DNA of 64,000 nucleotides, from contig NC_079883.1 of the NCBI RefSeq assembly GCF_029227915.1, positions 20,152,001-20,216,000 of the forward strand. The letters run 5' to 3'. Shown in pieces: positions 12,926 through 23,026 of the stretch. Each line of letters begins with the position of its first letter. Position 1 is the first letter of the stretch. The notes under the pieces are model-generated. The model saw nothing but the letters and a program-made list of their open reading frames with translations, searched no databases and was not told where the DNA came from. This DNA is from Hydractinia symbiolongicarpus (Eukaryota > Cnidaria > Hydrozoa > Anthoathecata > Hydractiniidae). The position numbers and the translations under genes were made by a program.

Positions 12926-13886
12926 CCACGGCTACAAAGTTTCATGTTCGATTAAGCATGGAAATCTCTTCACAAGTCAGTCGCAATTAATTTATCAGGG
13001 GTTAGTTGCACAATTTTTGTCAAGTTCTTATTTCTTCGCTCTTTCATGACATTGATAATAAATCTACGTACTTATGTCAAAACTACCGGGATTGTCTTAT
13101 GCTTTTAACGGTCACATTTTACCTTTATCTATATTTTTTACCCCCTAATGAAACAGAAAGTGAAAATACGTCCAAGTACATCGAGATTGATAGGGGCTAT
13201 TACTAATAACTAAATTTTATGTTCCTAAACAAACATGCGAAACAACATGCGAAGTAAGTCGCAGGATAGTTAAGCAGTTTCTTATGTGCGACGCCATATC
13301 ATTGATGAATATGCGCATTTTAGGAAATCCTCCAGGGATGATTTTTGGGCATAAATGAAAACCTTTTTTGAAATTGCAACAACAATGCTTTTGGCGAGAA
13401 ATTACTCCACTCGATTAGATTGACATGCCCTAAACCGCCATTAGATTTGACGGACTTTGGTTTCGAACCTACTTTAATTGACCCTCTAATAAGTATTATT
13501 AAGTTGGCCCTGGAAAGTGGTAAAACTTTTATTTTCTAATGTAAAAGCTTAAGACAACAAAGAATGTGTCCGAGCAAACCCCGAGAAATCAAACAATGAG
13601 CACAAAGCCAGCGTGGTCACATCTCACCCTCTTAAAGCGTACAAGAATTATATTTGTTCGGGAAAGGTGCCATTCATGCTCAAAACAAAGTATTTCCCGA
13701 TAATGATGAAGTGATTAAATAACAATAGAAATAACCAATCAAGCAGCGCGGTCAGTATTCTGACCGCAGGAAATTCGTTTCGACCCAGCCTAGTGTTATC
13801 CACTTACACTAATCCGATTGTTCCAGGTGGTAAAAAAATAAACATCAGCGATGGAGAGTACACGATGTAATGAGTACATAGAGAGC
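12926..13886. other. no recognisable gene
   Basis: I see no coding region or repeat structure. The short ORF at 13006-13206 has no recognisable domain. Confidence 0.5.
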
Positions 13887-15117
13887 GGCATATTGGGAAA
13901 GTGGGACTCGGGCCCCGGACCCGGTATTTCAGGTAATGGGACTCGGGACTTGGTACTCAATTTTGCAAATGTGTAAAAAAAAGATCAAAAGAAATAACGA
14001 AAGTCAACTACGTTTTGTCTTGATAAAAAATATACACAATATAAGCTCTGATAAAGAATATGCACAATATAAGCTTTGCTAAAATTATAGATCAAAGGAC
14101 AAAAGTAAAAAATCGTCAAAGGAGGAAAAGAAGGAAACGTTATGCTCAAAAATATAGTCGTCACTGGGATTAAGGGGCTGTTTATATGGGAAATATTTAC
14201 TCGGGAACCGGGGAAATATTTCAGCATGATATCAAGTCGAGATCACGGACACAATGAGATGCGAAGAATAAAAATAATTAGACATTTTCAAAACAATAAC
14301 AAAAGATATATATACGTAAAAGATAAATCCTTTTTTATAAGAACTTGAAGGAAAATATTCTTTGCTTAGGCAATTTGAAGCCTCAAAATTTTCTTAGATT
14401 GGTCTGAATGTAACGAAGAATTTCAGTACTTCTTGATATTGACAAAGCCTTAAATAGCTTTTTTGTTGTGTCCTTAATGTTCTACAAGATAAACAATTTC
14501 TCGTTTCTGGGATATTTCGTTCACGTCAAATTTGAGTAGACTGCTGGCAGCTGGTGGTATGGCTGGAATCTTCATCTCTTATATAAACACACTAGAACTC
14601 AGAACTTAAAAAACATAATTTCCGCTATACTTCATAACTTATTAACACATGTGTTATGTCATGTTCGTGCTTTACCGTTTTTTTCTTCACTTTGTGTATG
14701 TGACGTCATAGTGTCATGGTAGAATGTAAATATGAAGTTTAAAAAAGAGTTTTGTGTGAGACTTTCAGAGTAGCCATTGTGATTTAAGGGAAAACACGCC
14801 GTTTATGCAGTCACTTCGTCATAAATAGGGGCTGAATTTTTCACAGAATCTTTATACTTGCAGTTCTTGTTTAATCAAAGCTTCTTGTGTGAAATTTCAC
14901 CATCATGGAACATCCGTGTTTTCCCTCCAACTGAAAGTGGTATCACGTAACATTCCGACCGACTATTGTAGAGCTTATCAACCTTTCTTTCTTCCAAGGT
15001 GGGAAAGATAAAGATACTGTATTGCGCCTAAAAATAATGTTTTCAATTAAATTATCATTGGATCTCGGGTCCAAAATCCCGAGTCCTAGGTCCCGAGTCC
15101 TACTTTTTCGATATGCC
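13887..15117. mobile_element. 1.2-kb element with terminal inverted repeats, no transposase
   Basis: The left end at 13887 reads GGCATATTGGGAAAGTGGGA, then CTCGGGCCCCGGACCCGG. The reverse complement of the right end (15117 leftward) reads GGCATATCGAAAAAGTAGGA, then CTCGGGACCTAGGACTCGG. About 30 of 38 positions agree. Inside are direct repeats near 14030-14080 (CACAATATAAGCT twice) but no transposase. It is a non-autonomous DNA transposon of unknown superfamily that lies only 55 bp from the pogo element. Confidence 0.7.
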
Positions 15118-15172
15118 CATGCAGAACTGCGTAGTTTGGTTTCCCAATGGTTGGCTATGCATCATCCATCTA

Positions 15173-15311
15173 CCGTATTTCCTCCAATAAGCGCCGCCCT
15201 CTATTAAGCGCCGCCCTCTAATAAGCGCCGCACCTAAAATTCGAATTTCGAAATAAGCGCCGCCCTCTAATAAGCGCCGCACCCTCAAATGCGGCGCTTA
15301 TTAGAAAATCA
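15173..15311. repeat. left terminal and subterminal repeat of pogo element
   Basis: It holds six copies of the 12-mer AATAAGCGCCGC (one variant ATTAAGCGCCGC): five forward, starting near 15186, and one inverted near 15294. Spacers such as CCTCT and ACCT link them. Such clusters are expected transposase-binding sites (inference). The stop codon of the minus-strand HIRAN-like gene lies only 25 bp inside. Confidence 0.9.
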
Positions 15312-15335
15312 AGAGAAAATGAGATTTCAATGCTT

Positions 15336-16097
15336 TTATTCGAACTCTATAGTCTTCTTATTGCAATATTCATTTACATTAAGTTCTAAATAGCTAAATT
15401 TACATTTCTTCTTATTAAGTTCCTCATAAAGAATGTTTGCAATTTTACTGTTGGTTGAACAGCAAAGAAACTTGGCAGGGACGACCAAGCCAAGCTCTCG
15501 TTTCCTTTTTCCCGTTACTTTTGCGATCATCGTGTTGTTTTTATCAGATTTCAAAAATTGTTTCGTTAGTTTGGATAGTTCAATGGGTAAATGTCCGACT
15601 AAAAACTCATCATCCTTTTCTCCCAGATCGTCTGAATCTATTTCGACAACTTCTTTATTGACCTCTTTAGATACTGGTTCGATCGCGACCTCAGTTTCTT
15701 TGACTGCTTCAGTTTCCTTTGCTGCTTTACTTCCTTTGGTTGATTTTCTTCCTTTGGCTTTGGTTACTTTGTTCGTTTTGTTTGTTTCGCTTGGTTCACT
15801 TTTCTCGTTTTCAACCGCTGGTGTAGTACTTGATTCTGATTCTGTCTTTTTATTTTCTTCTGTAGGTTTTTTGTCGGATTCATCTTCACCTTTTACTGTA
15901 ACCTGTGGCTTTAGTTTGTATACACCTATGGCGTTTTGATCATATTCTTTGGCCTCTTCTCTTTCGTCTGGTTTGCAGTTAAGTTTCTCTCCCAGAGTTG
16001 GAGTCCAAACATCTTTGTAGACATGGTGGCCTCGTATGTTTGTTTCAAACTTCACAATAAAGGCAAATGAAAAGTTTCTTGGAATAGTTCTAGCCAT
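15336..16097 (-). CDS. HIRAN-like protein with charged insert, pogo accessory gene
   Basis: The 253-residue intact ORF starts MARTIPRNFSFAFIVKFET. Residues about 12-60 (FETNIRGHHVYKDVWTP, then LGEKLNCKPDE and EYDQNAIGVYKL) resemble the first half of a HIRAN domain, with the characteristic D.NAI.V strand. Residues about 155-225 (DDEFLVGHLPIELSKLTKQF, then MIAKVTGKRKRELGLVVPAK) resemble the second half with VGHLP. Between the halves lies roughly 95 residues rich in Lys, Glu, Thr and Ser, with no hydrophobic core, probably a disordered loop. HIRAN domains (as in HLTF and some bacterial helicases) bind DNA ends; binding here is inferred. Similar IRGHHVYKDVW-type proteins are, to my knowledge, repeated in cnidarian genomes. 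It is transcribed away from the transposase gene inside the same transposon. Confidence 0.8.
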   Translation of the reverse strand: MARTIPRNFSFAFIVKFETNIRGHHVYKDVWTPTLGEKLNCKPDEREEAKEYDQNAIGVYKLKPQVTVKGEDESDKKPTEENKKTESESSTTPAVENEKSEPSETNKTNKVTKAKGRKSTKGSKAAKETEAVKETEVAIEPVSKEVNKEVVEIDSDDLGEKDDEFLVGHLPIELSKLTKQFLKSDKNNTMIAKVTGKRKRELGLVVPAKFLCCSTNSKIANILYEELNKKKCKFSYLELNVNEYCNKKTIEFE

Positions 16098-16273
16098 GTT
16101 TCGCCCTCTCTTGAATGTACAGCGAAGTCATTGCATTGTTTGTTTACCTTTTGAAAAAATGGAATGCGGGAAGCTATTGTAATGCTTGATTTTGGTACGA
16201 AAAATGAAGTCGTTCTAGTGTATAATAAACAAAATATTTCTAGCGAGCGAGGTGTGTGTGTGTGCAAAATAAC
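16098..16273. promoter_or_regulatory. shared divergent promoter region of the pogo element
   Basis: The 176 bp between the two start codons must contain both promoters if the genes are expressed from the transposon. It is AT-rich on the left and has a (GT)n tract (GTGTGTGTGTG) right before the transposase start. No TATA box can be assigned with confidence. Confidence 0.5.
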
Positions 16274-17692
16274 ATGGCTCCAACCGAGAATTCACACAAA
16301 GGAGAAAAAATCAAATCCTATTCCTTGGATCTGAAGAAGGAAGTCGTGGAATATGCAATCAATTATTCAAATCGCCAAGCAGGAAGGCGATACAATGTTG
16401 ACGAGAGGAGAGTTCGTGAATGGAGAGCAAAAATGGAAGACATCAAAGCCAGGGTTGCTGATAAAGGTGGACTGAAAAGAAGAAGACTTGATGGTGGGGG
16501 AAGAAAGCTCACGAACGACGACTTAGAAGAAGAAGTACTCATCTGGATAATGGATCGTAGATCAGCAATGCTTAGAGTTTCTCGAAAATTAATAATGAAG
16601 AAAGCAAAGATTATCCATGACAAAAGCACCGATGACCCTGCTGTAAAAGAGAGCTTTGTAGCCAGTCGTGGATGGTTGGAAAAATTTATGAAAAGAAACG
16701 GACTTTCTTTAAGGAGAAGAACAACTACCGCTCAAAAGAATCCTAGTTGTATGGTCGACAAACTTGTCATGTATGTTTTACAGTGCCGACGATTACAAAG
16801 AAAATTTAAATACTCCGCTGGTTCAATCATTGCGATGGATGAAACTGCAATTTGGTCTGACATGCTCTCAGGGACAACTGTAGAAAGCAAAGGAAAGAAA
16901 GACATTCCTTTAAAGACCACTGGCCATGAGAAAGTCAGAGTTTCTGTGTGCCTTACAGCAAAGGCTGATGGAACACGGCTCAAACCATTCATCGTTTTTG
17001 GGGGTGCAAAGCGGGAATGTAATGCTCTAAACGAAGAATACAAATCTAAATGTATTATCGCTTCATCTTCAAATGCTTGGATGAATGAGGAATTGACATT
17101 AGAATACATTAAAACAGTTATTGGTAAATTTTCTTTTCAAAAGCGATTGTTAGCTTGGGATTCCTTTGAATGCCACATGATGCAAACAATCAAGCAACGT
17201 TTGAAAAGTTTCAATGTTGATTCAGTTATCGTCCCCGGTGGTTGTACTCCGTATATTCAAGCCCCCGATGTTTCGTGGAATAAGCCATTCAAAGCTCATG
17301 TTACCGAAGCTTACGATACATGGCTTAGTGAAGGGATCCACGAATATACAAAAGCAGGTAATATGAAGCCACCTCCGCGAAGGAAAGTAATCGAGTGGAT
17401 CTTAGAAGGTTGGAAAAAGCTGTCAAGTGAGCTCATCGTGAAATCTTTTAAAACATGCGGTTTAAGCCTTCCAGTCGATGGTAGTGAAGATGACAAGATC
17501 CACTGTTTTAAAAAGGAGGGAGCTTGTCCTGATGGGGCATCACGGCTAAGAGAATCCCTGAATATCTTGCAAGAGGAAGAGAGTCAAATAAATCCTTTTG
17601 AGAACATAACAGATTCGGATGTTGAGGATGCATGCGGGCCGTTTCATTTGATTGACTCTGATCAAGAAAGCGACGAAGAAATTGATGTTTGA
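16274..17692 (+). CDS. pogo-like DDE transposase (POGK-type)
   Basis: The intact 472-residue ORF begins at ATG 16274 (MAPTENSHKGEKIKSYSLDL); an open frame runs 18 nt upstream but only from a GTG. Residues about 17-60 form a helix-turn-helix (DLKKEVVEYAINYSNRQAG, then YNVDERRVREWR), and about 70-155 a CENP-B/Tc5-type DNA-binding helical region. The DDE catalytic core has Asp189 (IIAMDETAIW), Asp296 (LLAWDSFECH) and Asp332 (IQAPDVSWNKPFK), a DD35D spacing. The C-terminus is acidic (DSDQESDEEIDV). It should cut at the CCGTATTTCCTC ends and insert at TA. All three catalytic residues are present and no frameshift is seen, so it may be active. The closest relatives I know are the pogo/Tigger and animal POGK/POGZ groups. 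Confidence 0.93.
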   Translation: MAPTENSHKGEKIKSYSLDLKKEVVEYAINYSNRQAGRRYNVDERRVREWRAKMEDIKARVADKGGLKRRRLDGGGRKLTNDDLEEEVLIWIMDRRSAMLRVSRKLIMKKAKIIHDKSTDDPAVKESFVASRGWLEKFMKRNGLSLRRRTTTAQKNPSCMVDKLVMYVLQCRRLQRKFKYSAGSIIAMDETAIWSDMLSGTTVESKGKKDIPLKTTGHEKVRVSVCLTAKADGTRLKPFIVFGGAKRECNALNEEYKSKCIIASSSNAWMNEELTLEYIKTVIGKFSFQKRLLAWDSFECHMMQTIKQRLKSFNVDSVIVPGGCTPYIQAPDVSWNKPFKAHVTEAYDTWLSEGIHEYTKAGNMKPPPRRKVIEWILEGWKKLSSELIVKSFKTCGLSLPVDGSEDDKIHCFKKEGACPDGASRLRESLNILQEEESQINPFENITDSDVEDACGPFHLIDSDQESDEEIDV

Positions 17693-17883
17693 AATTATCT
17701 TTGTTATATTTGATAGAAAGAGAACAGGAAAAGACACGATAATTCACCCGTTATTTCTTTCTCGTACGTTACTTACCCCTCTATAGAACCCCAAATCTAT
17801 CAAAAAAACTTTTACTAAGGATAGCATTCAACCAACGGATTGAATTTGAAGAATAGGCAAAAACTTCAGAAACTTGAAATCTG

Positions 17884-17993
17884 AAATTTCGAAATAAGCG
17901 CCGCCCTCTATTAAGCGCCGCCCTCTAATAAGCGCCGCACCTAAAATCACAAAAATTAAATAAGCGCCGCGGCGCTTATTAGAGGAAATACGG
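17884..17993. repeat. right terminal and subterminal repeat of pogo element
   Basis: Four forward copies of AATAAGCGCCGC-type sites start near 17894 (one ATTAAGCGCCGC variant), and an inverted copy ends near 17982. The last forward copy and the inverted copy overlap as a palindrome (AAGCGCCGCGGCGCTT). The block TTTCGAAATAAGCGCCGCCC occurs in the same orientation in the left end, so the ends share both inverted and direct similarity. Confidence 0.9.
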
Positions 17994-18189
17994 TATAAGA
18001 AAAAAGGATGGAGCCAGTAACAGTAATATGGCGCTGACTTTTGGCGGTTTTGTTAAACCTACTACTACAAAGAGTGTAGCTATATTTTGCCTGGATATAG
18101 ATCATGTGTAAGTTTTCTTTCGATTAATATTTTCGATTTGTCAATTTTGATTTATCAATATGCAAGTAGCTATTTGTGCATATAATAAT

Positions 18190-18226
18190 ATATAGCTATA
18201 GCAAGCTAGCTAGCTAGCTAGCTAAC
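18190..18226. repeat. (GCTA)n microsatellite
   Basis: A run of GCTAGCTAGCTAGC. Similar tetranucleotide runs recur near 31919, 41796, 41890, 43463 and 63131, a habit of this genome. Confidence 0.9.
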
Positions 18227-18229
18227 ATT

Positions 18230-19440
18230 TGTCGAAGACAAATAGTATACAACACAAAGTATGCAGTGACTCTAATTTTCATGTTTTACTACAATTATCA
18301 AGCTGCTAATAAACTCGTTTGTAAATGATTCTAGATATAAATGTATCGAAAAATACTCTCTAGAGCATCATATAAAAGAAACTATTAATCAATAAACCAG
18401 CCGTTTCGGCAGGAAGTTCTATGGCTTATTACTGATTTAGTTGTCCTCTACGGGGGAGTATTTACTTTAGTCAATTGTGCAGAAAAAGTGCTAACGTTAA
18501 TAATTAATAATTTCAACTGGCACAGCAAAAGAAGTATGAAAAATATGAAAGTAGTAGAAAAATAAGTTCAAATTTGTAAACACTGCTTTTATGAAACCTA
18601 AAAACAACGTAAAGAGCAATAAAAACAACTAATTGTGATTTATTTTGTTTTTTAAAACGAAATTTTATCTTGTTGAAACTTGTTGTACGAAATACAAATC
18701 TAGCTTTGTAAAATTTTAGTTCACCTAAAAGATAAATGATTATTGTAGTTTGATACTAGCGAAACCAACTAAACAAAAAATAATAATGTCAAATAATTTA
18801 TTTGTAAAAATAATAGGTTTTTGTACCTTGTGCAGCAGAGTAGTCTGTTATAACACTTAAAAACTAATAATTCCCTTACCACTACAATAGAGTGGTATCC
18901 TGCCCTGCTTCGCTGGTCTCAGTAGTAAAAGTAGCAACAACAAAAAGAAGCCCATTTTAAAGTTCTACCAGCTAAAGTCGCAGAACAATAAAGTATACAC
19001 AAACCATTACTTAAAGGGAACCCGAGGTACAAAATGATGTTGAACTTATAGAGCTTAAAAAGTTAGCTAAAGTCTTTTTAAATTTTTTAAAAAGCTTTTT
19101 TTGTTCTCAAGATATTCACATTTAAAGAATTTCAGATTTAATTATGCTGCATGAATTATGATGTCATATTTCAGTAATAGCAAATTTGGACATTTTCTTT
19201 CATCAGTAAATTTAGACCTGTTAAGAGGTGTGCATTCAAACTTTATCAATGCATAGATTATAAAGGTTAATTGATTAACATAAATTTTTTTGCCAAAATG
19301 ACACTCGCTTGCCCGTCCCAGCTCTCTTATTTTTTTTCTGTCGACTCAGTAAATCGGGATCTGCAACTTGGTTTGCAATCAAATTTTGTGTGTAAGCTTG
19401 TATAAGCCCTATATTTGTAAAATAAAATAAAGTTTAAAAT
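18230..19440. other. no recognisable gene
   Basis: AT-rich sequence without a coding signal. The part at 19020-19200 (TTTAAATTTTTTAAAAAGC, then AAGATATTCACATTTAAAGA) loosely resembles 40370-40450, suggesting an old shared repeat family. Confidence 0.5.
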
Positions 19441-19445
19441 AAAAT

Positions 19446-19580
19446 TCAATCGTTTCAAAATCGTTTCAAATCGTTTCACCTTCCTTTCATGAAACGATCT
19501 GTAAACGATTATAAAAAATTATGATACCATTTCGAAACAATCATAATCGTTTCAATTCGTATAAAATGTGAAACGATTGT
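19446..19580. repeat. cluster of the octamer ATCGTTTC / GAAACGAT
   Basis: About nine copies or near-copies of ATCGTTT lie in 135 bp: three forward first, then several in the reverse orientation, then mixed. The pattern resembles subterminal binding sites of a DNA transposon or a cluster of protein-binding sites; I could not define element ends. Confidence 0.6.
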
Positions 19581-21219
19581 GGATACGGTCCCTTAAAAGA
19601 AAGTAGACTTCCATTACAGGTCACTTGGTCTGGAAGATTATTAAACACTTTTGCAGCTCTAAACGGAAAGCTTTTTTGCTAGATTCCGTGTTCACCAAGG
19701 GAAGTATGAACCTGTTTTTTGAAGATCCTTTGGTTTGGTGATTGTGGCAGTTTTTTGCCACAAGGAATTTTGAGCGCATGAATCAGGAGCAATGTGATTC
19801 ATGGAATGTTTTGAAAACTAACATGGCATTCTTTTTGATGAGTAAAATTATTCAATGAATATTCCCTCTCTTTTCCAAGAAAGGTACGGACACATTTTAA
19901 TCGTTTTTTAGTTTGGGTGGCACAAGCCTATGCTGAGGAGCAGTAGTTCAATTATGGCATGAAAAGTGCATTTAAGCCCCCCCCCCTTTTAATATTTTTC
20001 ATACTTATTTTGATTTGTTCGCAAGATATTTGTTGTTAAAGTTGTAAAATATTAGCTGGAGAAGAAGCTTCGTGCCAGTCGCCATCTTGGGTCCCGATTG
20101 TATAAAAATGCCTTCGCGGGAGGACTTGTGACGTCAGCTCCCCGGTGATATATATATACAAAGCGATTGTTGTTTTCTTTTTTAACAACGGGTACTGATG
20201 AGGATGAGTTTGTAACAGTATATACTGAAGGTAAGTAAACACTTGTTTTTTTGCTTCCCTTTTCTTAGTTTTAAAGTTTCGACTAATAAAAAGTCTACAA
20301 AACCTGGCAGTGAATCAGACTCTTGCTGTGAAAGCTGTTATGAGGATAAGAATAGAAGTGGAAGCAACAGCTTAGTAGTGAACCTTAGCCTCTTTTGCTA
20401 TTCCGATGCCCTAAGAACGAGATTGGCTCTTTCTGACTTGTGTAGAGACGTACAGAAATGCCCACAGAGACGGGTCGCTGCGCCGGGAAGTATATTTTAA
20501 AGCAAAAAAGAAGCTATTTAGGGTTGCTCTTTGAGCAAACCATGGCAGGTAAAATTTTACCCCCTCTCCCCCACATTAAATGCCGTGCCGCAATAAGAGT
20601 TTTTGTTTGTTAGAAGAGTTAACTCGGCAAGCGATTTTAACTTAGAAGATTAGTAAAAAACTTCATTCTATGGCTGAACAACTTGGCAACATTAATAACC
20701 ATGCGAAAGTTAACATAGAAAGGACGGATGCAAGCTAAAACACAACCCTAGGTTTATTATAATAACAATTCAAGCAACCTCGATCCCCAGGGCCTGTAGA
20801 GTTCTTTGATATGAGAATGAAACGCAACACGAAAAATAAATTAAAATAGATTATTGAAAGAAAGAAAGAAACAAGAAACAACAACGCTCGTAAGACAAAA
20901 TAAAGTCCTGTAAATCCCTGCAGTGTACCACAATATGGTAGAAAAGTCTTAGCCTTTTTTGCCAGCGTTGATCAAACATTCTAGTGATAAAAACTCGACA
21001 TTACAGAGTATCGACCCTGTTAAATGAGTACACGTAGCTCGTTGTTTCTTGCTTGTTGGAAGACTGGCAAAGGAATGCTTTTCAGCGCTACTTCTATTAT
21101 TCTTATTGCAAAAAGACATAGCACAAAAACACATTTTCGAAGAAAAAATATCACAAAATGGCGGCTTTCGAGAAGGAAGCATGCTGTAAACACAGAAAAT
21201 GTTGCTTTATATTAGCTTT
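19581..21219. other. no recognisable gene
   Basis: Contains a C run (19978-19987), a (TA)n tract near 20150 and a GAAA-rich tract near 20850. Short ORFs (for example 20243-20500) have no recognisable domain. Confidence 0.5.
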
Positions 21220-21363
21220 ACTAGTCCTTAAGTTGTGGAAAATCCACGGGTTCGCCCGTCCCTTTTATACCGCATTGCGTGCTTCTCCCTATTGCACAGC
21301 TAAGCTACCATTTTGCGTGACAGACAGACGGACGGACAGACGTATACGGGCATTATAATATAG
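21220..21363 (-). mobile_element. short Helitron-like non-autonomous copy
   Basis: On the minus strand it begins TATATTATAATGCCCGTATA, followed by CGTCTGTCCGTCCGTCTGTC, and ends in ACGGGCGAACCCGTGGATTT then GGACTAG. The (TGTC)n-rich 5' end and the final CTAG preceded by an ACGGGC/GCCCGT-type hairpin match the other Helitron-like ends in this window (39771, 54583, 23601). No coding capacity. Confidence 0.6.
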
Positions 21364-21519
21364 GTTATTTCAATTTTTACTTAATAAATGCGAAATTACA
21401 AATTCTCAACATAGTATAAACAGAATAAATGAACTTTTTTTGAAGTGGGAGGTAAGCTTTAATTAGAAATTTTTTGCTGTAAGGTGTTAAACAAGATACT
21501 TAGTTCTACTTTCAGAATA

Positions 21520-22520
21520 TTTAATAAGGATTATTTATGGCATTAATGTGCTCTTCCAATTGCATTTTTTGATCAAATATTACCCCAAGATATTTAACTT
21601 TTTCATTCCTCTTCAAAGGTAAACCCATGATAGTTTTGTTCTCAACTTTTTTTAACTAGTTGTGGTTGCCAAAAAATATTGTTTTCAATTTTGTCCGTAT
21701 TAATAGTTTGTTATTATTCAGCTAGAGGTTGACTTGCAAAAGTTCTTACTTGACCTGCGAGACAGGGTATCCACGTTTATATGGGATAAAATAATTATTG
21801 TATCATCTGCATATATAAATGGTGGTAATATGAGTTGATAAAATAGGCAGGGGATCCAACACAGAGCCCTGCACCACCTGAAACCGTCTTTATGAAGCAG
21901 ATCTGATCTTGTGTTGTTTAGTCGACTGCATTCAGAGTAGGACTCAAACCAGTCAAAGGCAGCATCTCTGCTGCCAAAACACAATATCTTTAAACAAAAT
22001 TTTATGATCAGCAGTGTGAAAGGCTTTTTTAAATTTAATGAGCACAGCACAAACAAAGTTTTGTTGGTCAAGCTCAGTTAAAATAAAATCAGGGACATAA
22101 ACCGCTGCAGTTTCTGTGGAAAAGAGTTTCCGAATTCCTGAGCGTCTGTCATTTAGAAGTTGTGCTCAGAAATAAAATAAGAAATTTGCCTATGCACTAA
22201 CTTTTCAAAAATTTTCATATGAATTGGCAGAATGGAGAAAGACCTATAATTTTTAGGATCTGTTTTATTGCCACTTTTAAAAATAGGCAAGACCCTTTCA
22301 GTTTTCCAACATTTAGGTACATAACCATTGAATAAAGATTTGTTAAAAAGACTTAAGAAAAAAATACTTAAAACTGGTAAACCGGCTTTTAGCAGTCACG
22401 AACCAATTCTGTCCAATCCTGTTGCTTTATTAATTGTTAGTGAACTAATTATTTTTTCGACACTTGGTCTTAATAGGAGCCCACCGAAAATCTATGTAGT
22501 GGCTGCTTCTTGATTTTGGA
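21520..22520 (-). mobile_element. LINE reverse transcriptase remnant
   Basis: From 22320 downward the minus strand reads YVPKCWKTERVLPIFKSGNK, then ILPIHMKIFEKLVHRQISYF, then LLIIKFCLKILCFGSRDAAF and DWFESY, then FIYADDTIIILS with the YADD catalytic motif (about 21800-21830), and finally EKVKYLGVIFDQKMQLEEHI near 21540-21600. This is the ordered palm and thumb of a LINE reverse transcriptase with several frameshifts. It is distinct from the FADD-type LINE at 10630. Confidence 0.88.
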
Positions 22521-22882
22521 TTCTTTTTCAGCATACTAGGAAGTAGGCTGAAAAACTCAGTGCATGTTGTCTCTTTTTTGATATCAGATGGAGAGATGTT
22601 CAACAAAACTGTTTTATCTATTTTTCATTTGAAACTCTACTTTTGTGTTTAGTTGTATATAAGTAGATACACCAAATCTGCAATAACATTGTGATATATA
22701 TTTATGTTATTACCACTGCATACTTAGCAACAAAAGCATGTGCTCCACACTAGTGTAAACAAATTAAATTAGGCTGAAATACACTATCATTTTCCAATGA
22801 TCATTTTCCAATTATCATTGAAAAATGACAGTGTATACAGGTAAAAATGTCATTTTTTACACTCTCATTTCCAATGATCCTT

Positions 22883-22920
22883 AAAAATAAAAAGTTGAAC
22901 ATGTTCAACTTTTTATTTTT
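22883..22920. repeat. 38-bp perfect palindrome
   Basis: Nineteen bases from 22883 (AAAAATAAAAAGTTGAACA) are followed directly by their exact reverse complement, centred between 22901 and 22902. It lies inside the Harbinger remnant and would form a loopless cruciform. Confidence 0.95.
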
Positions 22921-23026
22921 CAATGACATGTTTTTTCTATTGTTTTAAACCGAATCCATTGTTTTCGCACACGTGTTTGTTGTAGGCGATATAGGTTTAG
23001 GCGTAAACATAGTTAAAAACAAAGAT

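Larger units (their letters stand above)
15173..17993 (+). mobile_element. pogo-family DNA transposon with two divergent genes
   Basis: The ends CCGTATTTCCTC (15173) and GAGGAAATACGG (17993) are perfect inverted repeats flanked on both sides by TA, the target duplication of the Tc1/mariner/pogo superfamily. The element is 2.82 kb and holds an intact DDE transposase ORF (plus strand, 16274-17692) and an intact HIRAN-like ORF (minus strand, 15336-16097). Both subterminal regions are packed with the site AATAAGCGCCGC. Intact frames, matching ends and a clean target duplication suggest a recent insertion. Confidence 0.93.

Noticed and set aside
15433-15939. 168-codon plus-strand ORF
   Set aside because: It is the antisense shadow of the HIRAN-like gene; its Ser/Leu-rich composition comes from the Lys/Glu-rich insert on the other strand.
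16363-17109. Minus-strand ORFs of 88 and 125 codons
   Set aside because: Shadows of the pogo transposase reading frame; no domain.
20243-20500. 85-codon ORF
   Set aside because: No domain, no matching splice pattern; kept as unannotated sequence.
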